Source: Planctomycetota bacterium (GTDB taxonomy: Bacteria > Planctomycetota > UBA8742 > UBA2392). Taken from it: a DNA stretch of 64,000 nucleotides. This document shows positions 50,572 to 61,570 of this stretch, piece after piece. Made by a program: the position numbers and the translations under genes. Under the pieces are notes generated by a model. The model did not search any database, was not told where the DNA came from, and saw only the letters and a list, made by a program, of their open reading frames with translations. The number at the start of each line of letters is the position of its first letter. Position 1 is the stretch's first letter. The stretch is from NCBI GenBank assembly GCA_019912315.1, contig JAIOJA010000080.1, positions 1 through 64,000 of the forward strand, given 5' to 3'.

Positions 50572-51948
50572 ATGCACAAGCTGCTCTTTTCGCTTTTCGT
50601 GGTTCTGGCCTTGTCAGTAGGCGCGTGCGGTAGTTCGCAGCCGTCCGAAGGCGCATACGACGACGAGCGCGATTACATTGACGACGACACGCTTGAGGCG
50701 TTTGATCAGGACCTGCGGGCGCTGTCGTTGGCGATCTCCCAGTCCGACACGGACAAAGAGCGCGCAATGAGCCGCAAACTCAGCGAAAGCGCGCGCCTGT
50801 ACCAGCGGGCCCTGCTGTCAGCCCTGTACGACGACTCCTCCGTTTCACGCCGCACGCTCGCTGCCGTGATGCTGGGTTTCACGGGCGATGCTTCCGTGAT
50901 TTCGTCACTGGTTGAGAAGGTCCAAGACGAAGACGAGCCAGAAAGCGTCCGTCTGAACGCGGTGCTGGGTCTGTCAACCCTGGGCGACAAGCTCCGCGAT
51001 TATGAGGACCACCGCGGGCTGATGCGCACGCTGGCCACCCAACTGGAGAGCAAGGAAGCCAGCTTCAGTATGCGCCGCGCCAGTATCATGGCTTACGCCG
51101 TTGCTTTTGACGGCGCCCAGAACGACGGCATTCTACCCCTGCGCGACCGGTTCCTCAGTGATCCCGACGTGCGTGTGCAGGTGGCCGCCATCAACGCCAT
51201 GGGCGATATCGGCGACACGGCTGCCGTGCCCGACCTAACGCTGGTAGGGGTGGACGACCCGAACGTGGACATTCGGGCGGCTTCCGTGGTTGCCCTAGGC
51301 AAGATCGCGGATCCCGCGCGTGTGCTGCCCGCCCTGGGGCACGCTTGCCAAGACGACAGCGCGATCGTGCGCAGGCACTCCATCGATGCGATCAGCAAGC
51401 ACTACGGCAGTGACCCCGAACTTGTGTACGCGACGATTCTGACCGGCATGTCGGACTTTGACCCGCGCGTGCGGGAAGCCGCGGCGCTGGCACTCGCCCG
51501 CCTGAACGACACCCGTGCGATTGGCGCGCTGGTACAAGCGACCGGAGATCGCACCGCGATGGTACGTGAGGCCGCCGCGATTTCTCTGGGCACGCTGATC
51601 ACGGAAGACCGCGAGAAGGAATCCTATCCACTGGTGGACCTGCTGGCGGACCAGAACCCCGGTGTACGGGGCGCCGCGCTGGCAAGCCTGACCAGCATTA
51701 CGCGCAACGACTACGGCTCGGACCAGCCGCGCTGGCGCAAGTTCTTTTATGACAAGTACCCGGATCTCGACCCGAAGAACATGTACGGCGACGGGCCCAA
51801 GCCCCGCGTAAGCAGCGGCATCAGCAACAGCGGCACGCGGCGCACCAGCGGGTACAGCCAGCCGCGCACCAGCAGCCGCAACACCAATACCCGTACCACC
51901 AACACCCGAAACACCAATACCCGCACCAACAACAGCGGTCGGCGGTAG
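50572..51948 (+). CDS. HEAT-repeat lipoprotein
   Basis: This encodes 458 residues, with AGGGG 7 bp before ATG. The lipobox LSVGAC (Cys19) follows a hydrophobic signal segment. The region from about 60 to 400 is a run of HEAT repeats of about 30 residues: VQVAAINAMGDIGDTAAVPD, DIRAASVVALGKIADPARV, VREAAALALARLNDTRAIG and VREAAAISLGTLI. The C-terminal 50 residues are low in complexity and rich in Thr, Asn, Arg and Ser (NTNTRTTNTRNTNTRTNN). HEAT arrays form protein-binding solenoids, so this may be a periplasmic scaffold. A strong terminator follows and nuoJ begins 128 bp beyond that. Confidence 0.9.
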   Translation: MHKLLFSLFVVLALSVGACGSSQPSEGAYDDERDYIDDDTLEAFDQDLRALSLAISQSDTDKERAMSRKLSESARLYQRALLSALYDDSSVSRRTLAAVMLGFTGDASVISSLVEKVQDEDEPESVRLNAVLGLSTLGDKLRDYEDHRGLMRTLATQLESKEASFSMRRASIMAYAVAFDGAQNDGILPLRDRFLSDPDVRVQVAAINAMGDIGDTAAVPDLTLVGVDDPNVDIRAASVVALGKIADPARVLPALGHACQDDSAIVRRHSIDAISKHYGSDPELVYATILTGMSDFDPRVREAAALALARLNDTRAIGALVQATGDRTAMVREAAAISLGTLITEDREKESYPLVDLLADQNPGVRGAALASLTSITRNDYGSDQPRWRKFFYDKYPDLDPKNMYGDGPKPRVSSGISNSGTRRTSGYSQPRTSSRNTNTRTTNTRNTNTRTNNSGRR

Positions 51949-51965
51949 AGCCTCGCAAATGTCTG

Positions 51966-52002
51966 ACCGAAGCCCGTGAACAAGCGGGCTTCGGTGTTTT
52001 TT
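51966..52002 (+). terminator. strong Rho-independent terminator
   Basis: ACCGAAGCCCG (51966-51976) and CGGGCTTCGGT (51985-51995) form an 11-bp stem with an 8-nt loop, followed by G and six T. Confidence 0.85.
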
Positions 52003-52129
52003 CACCCCTTGCAGTGACGATCATCGCCGCCAGCGAAGCCGCTGATCTTCCGCTGTCCAAGGTCGCTTGCCTACCCATACCCGCGCTGCTAACGTGCCGC
52101 CCACACGGGGAAGCCCCGCAAGGAACCGG

Positions 52130-52858
52130 ATGGATTTTCTGTTTTTTATCAGCGCGCTGGTCGCGGTCGCAGGCACGTTCCTGCTGATCACACACAGGCA
52201 CCCAATATACGCGCTGCTGGGTCTGCTGGTGGCTCTGACGGCCTCGGCCGGGGTGTTCCTGGCGCTGGACGCGCCGTTTATCGCTGTCGCCCAGATCCTG
52301 ATTTATGCGGGCGCGCTCGCGGTCATGTTCCTGTTCGTATTGATGTTCACCGACACCCGGACCGACGAGGACACGGGGCTGCCCAAGGCGGTCACGGCGC
52401 GCGCCGTATTTGACGTTGCGCTGACCCGTCCGGCCCGGATCAAGAAGAAGAAGGAAGGCGAGCCGTCGAAGTACAACCCGTTGCGGTTCCTGGCGCCGGT
52501 CAATCCGATGGCGCTGGTAATTTCCCTGTGTCTGCTGGTGTGCGCCACGTTCGCGATCGGGCAGTTGCCTGACAGCTTCGGCGCTTTCGGCACATTGCCG
52601 ACCGCCTACGACGGCACTTTGATGAACCCGGCGACCGTAACCGCACAGGAAGCCGCGGCGAATCCCAACTACCTCGAGTACGGAACAACGGAAGCGGTCA
52701 GCCGCACGATTTTTGAGGGCTTTCCGCTGGCGTTTGAAGTCGTCAGCCTGCTGATCTTCGCGGCGCTGCTGGGCGCGGTGCTGCTGGCGCGTCGCCACCT
52801 TGCGGGAACCGGTATGCCCGGCACCCAGGACGTAGGCAAGGAGAGCGAACATGCTTGA
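52130..52858 (+). CDS. nuoJ: NADH-quinone oxidoreductase subunit J
   Basis: This encodes 242 residues from the ATG at 52130, with AAGGA upstream. NuoJ is a membrane subunit of complex I. Hydrophobic segments at about 3-22, 25-45 and 50-75, then about 120-140 and 195-225, with the signature FIAVAQILIYAGALAVMFLF, identify it. A hydrophilic insert with KKKKEGEPSKYN and a long loop separate the halves, making it longer than E. coli NuoJ. The gene overlaps nuoK by 8 bp, so translation is coupled. Confidence 0.95.
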   Translation: MDFLFFISALVAVAGTFLLITHRHPIYALLGLLVALTASAGVFLALDAPFIAVAQILIYAGALAVMFLFVLMFTDTRTDEDTGLPKAVTARAVFDVALTRPARIKKKKEGEPSKYNPLRFLAPVNPMALVISLCLLVCATFAIGQLPDSFGAFGTLPTAYDGTLMNPATVTAQEAAANPNYLEYGTTEAVSRTIFEGFPLAFEVVSLLIFAALLGAVLLARRHLAGTGMPGTQDVGKESEHA

Positions 52859-53192
52859 GCCGAAGATCGTCCTGTTTCTCGCGGCGTTCCTGTTCAGTGC
52901 CGGCGTATATGGCGTGCTGTCGCGGCGTCACCTGATCATGCTGCTGATGTCGCTTGAGCTGATGCTGAACGCGGTAAACATCGTGCTGGTGACGTTTTCT
53001 CGCGTGTGGGCGGGACGCTGGAGCGGCGCCGAGGGCACCGGGCTGATTGGCGCGCACTCGGGACAGTTCTTTACGCTGATGGTGATGGCCGTGGCGGCTG
53101 CGGAAGTTGGCATCGGGCTGGCAATCATCGTCGCGATCTATAGACGCAAGCACACGGCCGACTCGGATGCGTCGGCTGACCTGAAAGGCTGA
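52851..53192 (+). CDS. nuoK: NADH-quinone oxidoreductase subunit K
   Basis: This encodes 113 residues with three TM helices. The motifs GVLSRRHLIMLLMSLELMLN and VMAVAAAEVGIGLAI carry the buried glutamates of the proton path and are typical of NuoK. It overlaps nuoJ by 8 bp and nuoL starts 7 bp after its stop, which fits an operon. Confidence 0.97.
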   Translation: MLEPKIVLFLAAFLFSAGVYGVLSRRHLIMLLMSLELMLNAVNIVLVTFSRVWAGRWSGAEGTGLIGAHSGQFFTLMVMAVAAAEVGIGLAIIVAIYRRKHTADSDASADLKG

Positions 53193-53199
53193 TACACCG

Positions 53200-55251
<2,052 letters not shown>

Positions 55252-56127
55252 TTACATCAGCACATAGAACTGCATCGTGACGACGAAGCCGTTGTGGATC
55301 GCGTGTACCAGCACGCCGGCCCAAACGCTGCGTGTGTGCAGGTAGATGGCGGACAGGACAAATGTCAGCACGCTCAGTGGGATGATGCCGACCGTCCAGT
55401 CCCATACGCCGTGGGCCAGTACAAACAGCCCCCCGCTGATAAGCAGCGCGATCCACGTGCCCGGATGTGCCCAGCCTTCGCCCCGGTGATAAGGCTTCAA
55501 CAGCCCCATCAGCCCGCCGAACAGCACAACGCGAAACACGAACTCCTCCAGCAGCGGTGCACCAACCGCCGCCGCGACGTACCAGCCGATGATCCAGGCC
55601 GGGTCGCTGCGCGAACGCAACTCTCCCAGTCGGTCCTGCATGGTGACGGGCATGTCCGTGATTTGCGCCAGGGCGACGGCCGCGAACATGCCCGCGACAA
55701 GCACCGGAACCGCCAACGCCCAGAGCAGCGGCGCAAGCGCCAGGTGAAGCGGGCGGGGCTTGATCCAGTCCGCGGGCGCCTGCCCGGCGGGGCGCCAGGG
55801 GTTGAATGCAACGAACAGCAGGCACGCCAGCGCCAGGACCGACTGGGCGACGCCGGCCTCAAGCGGCGACCGCGTCCACAGCCAGCTAATCAGCGTGAGA
55901 TAGACGCCCACGGCCCCGATGGAAACCGGATACGCGACGATCAGATCATCGTGGCGCAAGTCACCGCCCGGCTTGCCGAACTTGCGGATCGCGAGCCACA
56001 GCAGGAACAGCCCGACCAGCACGCAGGCGAGGGCCGCGCCGAACACGCCCCACAGAGCGTCATGGGCGATCTCGACGCGGCTTGGGTCGAGGGCCTTTTC
56101 AACAAGGCTGTCGGCGGTCAGCAACAT
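55252..56127 (-). CDS. CPBP-family intramembrane metalloprotease
   Basis: This encodes 291 residues with about eight hydrophobic segments. The CPBP (Abi/Rce1) motifs are EEFVFR (Glu194, Glu195, Arg199), a downstream His in VLAHGVWDW at about 238, and HAIHN near 277-281. These proteases cleave within membranes, and some process CAAX-like or bacteriocin-related substrates. The gene converges on nuoL with no gap; the nuoL TGA (55249-55251) directly abuts its own TAA (minus strand, 55252-55254). I cannot name a substrate. Confidence 0.88.
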   Translation of the reverse strand: MLLTADSLVEKALDPSRVEIAHDALWGVFGAALACVLVGLFLLWLAIRKFGKPGGDLRHDDLIVAYPVSIGAVGVYLTLISWLWTRSPLEAGVAQSVLALACLLFVAFNPWRPAGQAPADWIKPRPLHLALAPLLWALAVPVLVAGMFAAVALAQITDMPVTMQDRLGELRSRSDPAWIIGWYVAAAVGAPLLEEFVFRVVLFGGLMGLLKPYHRGEGWAHPGTWIALLISGGLFVLAHGVWDWTVGIIPLSVLTFVLSAIYLHTRSVWAGVLVHAIHNGFVVTMQFYVLM

Positions 56128-56220
56128 GGCTGAAGGCTAACGGCGCCGTCGGGCGCGGTCCATACGCGGCTCGACTTGAGGACGCGCTGTGATTAAGCTG
56201 CTGCGCCCCGAGGAGTCGCC

Positions 56221-57780
56221 GTGCCCGTCCTCAAGCCCGAAGAAATCCTGCGTTATCTGAACGCCAAGGGGTTCCTGTCGGCGCCGGAAATCGAGCTCGT
56301 GAACGCGCGCTGGAGCGTCGAGAAAGACGGCCCGCTGTTGCAGTACCTCGGGCGCGAGAAGCTGCTGCCGGAAGAAGTCTCGCAGGATCTGATCACCCTG
56401 ATCGGCAACAGCCAGCTTGAAGGGCTGGAGCCGCAACTGCCCGGGCTGGTAATGCTGAACATGATCGGGCGCGGCGGGCGCGGCAGCGTTTACCGGGCCT
56501 GGCAGCCCAGTCTGCGCCGGGTGGTCGCGGTCAAGGTTCTCAGCAAGGCGCTCAGTTCCAACCGCGAGTACATTCAGCGGTTTCTGCGCGAGGCCCGCGT
56601 CGCCAGCAAAGTCCAGCACCGCAACATCGTGCGCGCCTACGACATCAACCGCAAAGGCAGCAACGTCTACATGGTCATGGAGTACGTCTCCGGCGCCAGC
56701 GTGGGCCAGATTCTGCGGGGCAAGAGCAGGCTTGATCCGTCCCATTGCGTGGAAATCGCCCGCCTGATTGCGGAAGCGATTGCCTACATCGGCAAAGTCG
56801 GGTTGGTCCATCGCGACATCAAGCCCGACAACATTATGATCGACCGCAGAGGACGCGTGAAGTTGTGCGACCTGGGGCTTGCTCGCCCGGCGGGATCCAC
56901 GAACCTGACCTCGCCCATGGTCGCGCAGGGCACACCCGCATACATGTCGCCGGAAGGCGCGATCAGCCCGGAAATCGACATCCAGGCCGACGTGTACTCG
57001 CTGGGCGTGACGGTTTATCGAATGGCGCTGGGCAAACTTCCGTTTGAAAACAAGGATCCCGTTGAGGTTCTGCGCATGCACGTTGAGGTCGCGCCGCGCG
57101 GACTCGACGGCGGCGAGTTGCCGGGCGCCTTGCAGGACCTGGTACGCAAGATGCTCGAGAAACGCCCTGGGGATCGTCCCCCGGCGGCTGACCTGCCTCG
57201 CGAGCTGGCTGCGGTGCAGAAGGCGATCCCCGGGCTCGAGAAGCACCAGCTTTGGGAACTCGTTCCCGGCGGGCAGCCGACGGCCTGGACAGGCAGCGAG
57301 GATTCGGCCCTGAGCCTTGAGCCCACGGGGGAGATCGCGCGGGACGCGTCCGATGGTCAGGCGCCGGCGAAGTTCAAGCCATGGAACGACCCGGCGCTCG
57401 CGCCTCGCCCTGTCAGTACGCGCAATCGCGGCATGAACGGGCTGGGTCTGGGGTCTCTTGGCTTCGTGCTGTTTGTCTGCATTCTCTACATTCTGTTCAT
57501 CACATTCAGCGACACTGAGCCCGCACAGGACCCGCGCGTGCCGCAATTGGAAGCGGAGATCGAGGATCTGAAGCAGCGGCTCGGCACCGAAGAGCTCGAA
57601 CGCAAGCGCATGACGACGCTGATGCAGGAGGCGGCCGCGAGACTCAAGCTTGAGAACGCCGAAGACCTGAAGCGCAAAGAGCTGGAGCCACGCCGACACG
57701 GGCCGGACGACGTGTTGAATGAAATCGCGGAGATGCGCGAAAGCGCGCGGACCCACTCGATCCCCGGCGCCGGCGACTAA
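56221..57780 (+). CDS. membrane-anchored Ser/Thr protein kinase
   Basis: This encodes 519 residues, starting at GTG 56221 with GAGGAG 7 bp upstream. An N-terminal helical region (about 1-70, LKPEEILRYLNAKGFLSAPE) precedes the kinase domain (about 78-345): P-loop GRGGRG 83-88, Lys105, HRDIKPDN 197-204 and DLG at 217-219 in place of DFG. All other catalytic residues look present. A TM helix at about 403-425 and a periplasmic coiled coil of about 75 residues (QLEAEIEDLKQRLGTEELE) follow. The extracytoplasmic part may sense a signal. The neighbouring genes do not suggest its substrate. Confidence 0.92.
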   Translation: MPVLKPEEILRYLNAKGFLSAPEIELVNARWSVEKDGPLLQYLGREKLLPEEVSQDLITLIGNSQLEGLEPQLPGLVMLNMIGRGGRGSVYRAWQPSLRRVVAVKVLSKALSSNREYIQRFLREARVASKVQHRNIVRAYDINRKGSNVYMVMEYVSGASVGQILRGKSRLDPSHCVEIARLIAEAIAYIGKVGLVHRDIKPDNIMIDRRGRVKLCDLGLARPAGSTNLTSPMVAQGTPAYMSPEGAISPEIDIQADVYSLGVTVYRMALGKLPFENKDPVEVLRMHVEVAPRGLDGGELPGALQDLVRKMLEKRPGDRPPAADLPRELAAVQKAIPGLEKHQLWELVPGGQPTAWTGSEDSALSLEPTGEIARDASDGQAPAKFKPWNDPALAPRPVSTRNRGMNGLGLGSLGFVLFVCILYILFITFSDTEPAQDPRVPQLEAEIEDLKQRLGTEELERKRMTTLMQEAAARLKLENAEDLKRKELEPRRHGPDDVLNEIAEMRESARTHSIPGAGD

Positions 57781-57941
57781 GCGGTCCTGCCGAAGTCTCC
57801 TTGTGGGTGTGAAGGACAACCGCCGCACGCTGCGGCGCAACGATAGCCATGACGCCACGGACTATGGGGAGCCTCGTGGGGTTTTCGCTCCTTCGTGCGG
57901 GAGCGCGGGGCTTGGTCAGGGTGTACGCCCAATCTCGTGCT

Positions 57942-58679
57942 CTAGCCTTTGCCCTTGCGCCGGGCCACAAACGCCTCGTAGTCGGCGGGGGTGTTGACTT
58001 CGTAGCCCCGGTACTCGGTGACAAACACGGCAATGCGGTGCCCGTGCTCGAGCGCGCGGAGCTGCTCCAGCGCCTCGGCTTGCTCCAGCGGGGTCTGCGC
58101 CAGTTGGGCGTACTTCTGCAAAAAGCGCGCGCGGTAGGCGTACAGCCCAACGTGCTTCAGATACCGCTGGTCACCGCCGGCGTCGCGATAGTGGGGGATG
58201 GCGCTGCGGCTGAAGTACAGAGCAAAGCCCTTGCGGTCGGTCACTACCTTCACACAACCGGGCTCGCTTAGCGGAACTTCGGCAGGCCACGGAACAGCGA
58301 TTGTCCCCATCTCGGCGTTTGGGCTGCCCTTCATGCCTTCTACCAGCGCATACAGGGGCTTGCTGGACATCTCGGGCTCGTCACCCTGGACGTTGACAAC
58401 GATTTCGGCCTCCGGGAATTTCGCTGCCGCTTCGGCCACCCGGTCTGTGCCGCTGGCGCATTCCGGAGAGGTCATCACGGCTTCGCCCCCGAACGCTTTC
58501 ACGACGTTGACCACTTCTTCGGCATCAGTTGCGACCACAATTCGGTCGATAGCATCGCAGGCTCTCGCGCCCTCCCAGACGTGCTGGATGAGGGGCTTGC
58601 CCGTTTTGTCCAGCAGAACCTTGCGGGGTAAACGCGTGGAGCCAAGTCGAGCCGGAATGACAGCGAGTACGTTGCTCAT
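57942..58679 (-). CDS. kdsB: 3-deoxy-manno-octulosonate cytidylyltransferase
   Basis: This encodes 245 residues. The N-terminal nucleotide-binding motif VIPARLGSTRLPRKVLLD, EIVVNVQGDEPE and YRARFLQKYAQLAQTPLEQA identify KdsB, which makes CMP-KDO for LPS core assembly. Its presence suggests the host makes lipid A/KDO-containing LPS. It is flanked by plus-strand genes and has no operon partner in view. The 161 bp downstream hold only a small hairpin at 57821-57837. Confidence 0.95.
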   Translation of the reverse strand: MSNVLAVIPARLGSTRLPRKVLLDKTGKPLIQHVWEGARACDAIDRIVVATDAEEVVNVVKAFGGEAVMTSPECASGTDRVAEAAAKFPEAEIVVNVQGDEPEMSSKPLYALVEGMKGSPNAEMGTIAVPWPAEVPLSEPGCVKVVTDRKGFALYFSRSAIPHYRDAGGDQRYLKHVGLYAYRARFLQKYAQLAQTPLEQAEALEQLRALEHGHRIAVFVTEYRGYEVNTPADYEAFVARRKGKG

Positions 58680-58737
58680 GCCGGAAATCTAGGCCCTGGT
58701 GTGTTCCGGGGCAAGGGCTATTGAACGAGGTACTGCC

Positions 58738-59202
58738 ATGCTTTTGATTGTCGAGATCGTGCCGTACGTCGCGTTCCTTGGCGCGGCGGCGTTGGTTGGC
58801 TGGGTGGGGTTTGACGTTTTTCGTGAAAAGAGGCGCAAGGCGCCGTTAATCGAAGCGCAGGATTCCGGGCGCGGGCTGGCGGGACCGCCGCGTCCCATGA
58901 CGGAAGAGCCGCCGGAGGAAGAAGACCCGTCTGAGGACGAACCGGTCCTGATCGCGCCGCCCCTTGAGCTTGTTTTACCAAGCTCTCACGCGGTTGATGT
59001 GGCAAGCGAGCCTGAACAATGCGAGAATGAAGCAACGGAAAGCGATGAAGTTGAAGCATCGCCGGAACCTGAGAGTGAACTGGCGCCCGAAGCCGAGGAC
59101 AACCTCGACTCGGATGAAACAGTCATTCTTGTACGCCGCGACCCCTCCGTGCGAGTATTCGACACGGCCGTCGCGGCCAGTGAGCGCAAGGTCGCGTCAT
59201 AG
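58738..59202 (+). CDS. small membrane protein with acidic tail
   Basis: This encodes 154 residues from the ATG at 58738, with GAGG upstream. A TM segment covers 1-25 (VEIVPYVAFLGAAALVGWV), followed by a basic stretch (FREKRRKAPL) and then a long low-complexity region rich in Pro, Glu, Ser and Asp (EEPPEEEDPSEDEPVL) and a short last stretch. It reads like a membrane-tethered disordered protein. It lies 25 bp before the diguanylate cyclase gene and could anchor or regulate it. Confidence 0.7.
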   Translation: MLLIVEIVPYVAFLGAAALVGWVGFDVFREKRRKAPLIEAQDSGRGLAGPPRPMTEEPPEEEDPSEDEPVLIAPPLELVLPSSHAVDVASEPEQCENEATESDEVEASPEPESELAPEAEDNLDSDETVILVRRDPSVRVFDTAVAASERKVAS

Positions 59203-59227
59203 CGGAGCCTGCGCTGAACAGAGGCGC

Positions 59228-60712
59228 ATGGAAAGCGACACGTCCGTCATCCAGCCCAGCCTGCTGCAGCTCCACTTCGATACATCGGTGGACGGTCAGT
59301 ACGTGCTAGACCCTGAGGCGGACGTCTTCGTGAAGGTCAACCCCGCCATGTGCGAGTTGCTGGGCTATACGCGCGAGCAACTTGTCGAAGCACGGCGCCC
59401 TGTGGCCACCAGCTCATTGGTCCACAACGACGACCGCGAGCTGGTTGCCAGGCACCGCGAGGCCGTGCGTGAGCCGGGCGACAGTGGCGTGACTCGTTTT
59501 CGCATCGTGCGCCCGGACGGCGAAGTGCGGCACCTGGAGGTGCGCTTTACACTGATTCGCTATATGAGGCGTCTGGTGCAGGTCGGCAGCGCCCGCGACG
59601 TCAGCCAGCAGGTGAAGCTCGAAATCAAGTTGCGCAACGAATCAGAGTTCAACCGCGAACTCACACTGGCGGCGCAGCAGAGCGCCAAGGACGCGCAGCG
59701 CAAATCACTCGAAGTGCTGGAGGCCAACACGCGCGTCGGCGCTCTTTCCGAAGTGCTGCGCGCCATTCCGGTGCTGACGAAGAGGCTGCTGGAGCTGACA
59801 AACCTCAATGATGTGTTCAAGGAAACCGCGCTGACGATGGTCAACGACGCGCAGTTCAGCAGCTGTGCCGTCCTGTTGCGGGACGAACAGGGCAAACTTG
59901 AGGTCAAGTACGCAAACCCGTTCCGATCCACCACCAGCATTCAGGTGAAAGAGACGCCACTGATCGGCCGCCTGCTCAGTGGCGAAGAAGAGCTGATGGT
60001 CGATGAGACGGGTACGCACTTCGCGTCTATCCGGGCCGGCAACTCGCTGCGGGGTTTGCTACAGGTGGGGCTTCCAAAGAATCTTCAACGCTTCTATGCC
60101 GGGCACAAGCCGATCCAGCAGTCGATCAAGGACCTTGTTACCACCATCGCCGACTTCATTGGTGTGGTGATCAGCGACCACGAAAACCTGGAGCGCATCC
60201 GGCAGCAGAGCCGCATGGACAAGCTGACGGGCCTGTTCAACCGCCGTGTGTTCGAAGAGCAGCTCACCATCGAGTTTCGCCGTGCCTTGCGCTACGAGCG
60301 TGATTTGAGCCTGCTGATCATGGACATCGACGACTTCAAGAAGGTGAACGACACCTACGGTCACCAGCAGGGCGACCTTGTACTCGAGCAAATCGGCAAT
60401 CTGCTTGCGGACAGCTTCCGCGATCTGGACACGGTCTGTCGCTACGGCGGCGAAGAGATCTGCGTGATTCTGCCGGAAACAGTCGGTGAGGCCGCCAGAA
60501 GCAAAGCCGAGCACATACGCCGCAAGGTCGCGGAGTTGGCGGTCCCCGTGATCGACAGCCCCGGGCGGGTGCTGAACATTACCGTATCGGTCGGTGTGGC
60601 GTGCATCAGCAAGGGCACCACGAACGAAGAGCAATTGCTGCGCGAGGCTGATCGCGCGCTTTACTGGGTCAAGAACAACGGCAAGAACCGAGTCAAGCTT
60701 TCAGACGCCTAG
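59228..60712 (+). CDS. PAS-GGDEF diguanylate cyclase
   Basis: This encodes 494 residues from the ATG at 59228, with AGAGG nearby. Longer in-frame sequence overlaps the preceding gene and is not used. A PAS domain at about 20-140 (YTREQLVEARRPVATSS, FRIVRPDGEVRHLEVRF) is followed by a helical and GAF-like region at about 140-315. The GGDEF domain at about 320-490 has active site GGEEI from residue 407 and an I-site RDLD five residues upstream. It is probably soluble. With the cyclase at 37844-39613, the window has two, both with an intact inhibitory site. Confidence 0.92.
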   Translation: MESDTSVIQPSLLQLHFDTSVDGQYVLDPEADVFVKVNPAMCELLGYTREQLVEARRPVATSSLVHNDDRELVARHREAVREPGDSGVTRFRIVRPDGEVRHLEVRFTLIRYMRRLVQVGSARDVSQQVKLEIKLRNESEFNRELTLAAQQSAKDAQRKSLEVLEANTRVGALSEVLRAIPVLTKRLLELTNLNDVFKETALTMVNDAQFSSCAVLLRDEQGKLEVKYANPFRSTTSIQVKETPLIGRLLSGEEELMVDETGTHFASIRAGNSLRGLLQVGLPKNLQRFYAGHKPIQQSIKDLVTTIADFIGVVISDHENLERIRQQSRMDKLTGLFNRRVFEEQLTIEFRRALRYERDLSLLIMDIDDFKKVNDTYGHQQGDLVLEQIGNLLADSFRDLDTVCRYGGEEICVILPETVGEAARSKAEHIRRKVAELAVPVIDSPGRVLNITVSVGVACISKGTTNEEQLLREADRALYWVKNNGKNRVKLSDA

Positions 60713-60723
60713 CCGTCCGAACG

Positions 60724-60795
60724 CAGGTTTCAGGGTTCAGGTGTCAGAGTTTGAATACCGATGCTCCCTGTAACCTGAAACCTGATCCCTGAAAC
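60724..60795. repeat. imperfect inverted repeat, CAGGTTTCAGG family
   Basis: Left part 60724-60747 contains CAGGTTTCAGGGTTCAGGTG; right part 60767-60795 contains CCTGAAACCTGATCCCTG. Reverse-complementing the right part gives a match at 19 of 21 bases to the left. The motif recurs at 32921-33114. Confidence 0.8.
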
Positions 60796-60802
60796 TTGAC
60801 TC

Positions 60803-61567
60803 ATGCCCACCCTCGCCGCATTTCTGAACCTCACCCTCGGCATCTGCCTGCTGATCATGGCTGTGTACGGTTTGCGTCTGTTGTGGGTGCGGGCGATTCC
60901 GCCGCGCGTGCTGGCCTACCTGATCGCCCCCGGGGTGGCGATTCACGAACTGTCACACGCGGCCGCGTGTGTCATGACTGGCGCGAAGATCCACTCGATG
61001 GTGCTGTTCCGCGCCGACGGCAGCGGCGAGGTCAAGCACGGCCCGCCGAAGCTCAAGTATTTCGGCGACGTGCTGATCAGCCTGGCGCCGCTGCTTGGTT
61101 GTACGCTTGCCTTGGTGCTTCTGGGCGTATTGCTGCGTGCGCCGGTGAACTTCTATTCCGTGCGCGCGTCGCATGTACATCCGAACCAGTTGCAGTTTGT
61201 CGCCGATCTGGCCGTGCTGGTGTGGGATGACCTGCTGTTGTTCTTCAAGGCTTCCTCATTGTTGGACTGGCGCACCTGGGTCTTTCTGTACTTCGCCATG
61301 TGTTTCACCATGAGCATGGCGCCAAGCCGCCAGGACCTGAAGAACGGTGCTGTGGGCATACTTGTCATCTGCGGCATCGTGCTGGTGCTGCATCTGGTTG
61401 TGGATCGCCTGTTGCAGGCCGATGGCGACGGCCCGATCTTCGAGTTCATAGGCAACATGCTGATCAAGCTGCACTACCCGTTCGCCGTGTGCGCCCTGTC
61501 GCTGATCCTGTTCGGCGTGGTGTATCTGCTCGGGATGCCGTTCCGCCTGAAGCGCCGGAAACGCTGA
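60803..61567 (+). CDS. polytopic membrane protein with HExxH, putative metalloprotease
   Basis: This encodes 254 residues with about six hydrophobic segments. HELSH at 48-52, near the end of the second TM, is a zinc-binding HExxH motif of the kind found in site-2 (M50-like) membrane proteases. A second typical motif (NxxPxxxxDG) is not obvious, so it may belong to a neighbouring family. It ends in a basic tail, FRLKRRKR. The minus-strand WYL gene stops 3 bp away. I cannot name a substrate. Confidence 0.72.
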   Translation: MPTLAAFLNLTLGICLLIMAVYGLRLLWVRAIPPRVLAYLIAPGVAIHELSHAAACVMTGAKIHSMVLFRADGSGEVKHGPPKLKYFGDVLISLAPLLGCTLALVLLGVLLRAPVNFYSVRASHVHPNQLQFVADLAVLVWDDLLLFFKASSLLDWRTWVFLYFAMCFTMSMAPSRQDLKNGAVGILVICGIVLVLHLVVDRLLQADGDGPIFEFIGNMLIKLHYPFAVCALSLILFGVVYLLGMPFRLKRRKR

Positions 61568-61570
61568 GAT

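Noticed and set aside
57821..57837. Hairpin CGCCGCA/TGCGGCG as terminator of the membrane kinase gene
   Set aside because: The stem is 7 bp with a 3-nt loop but no T tract follows on either strand.
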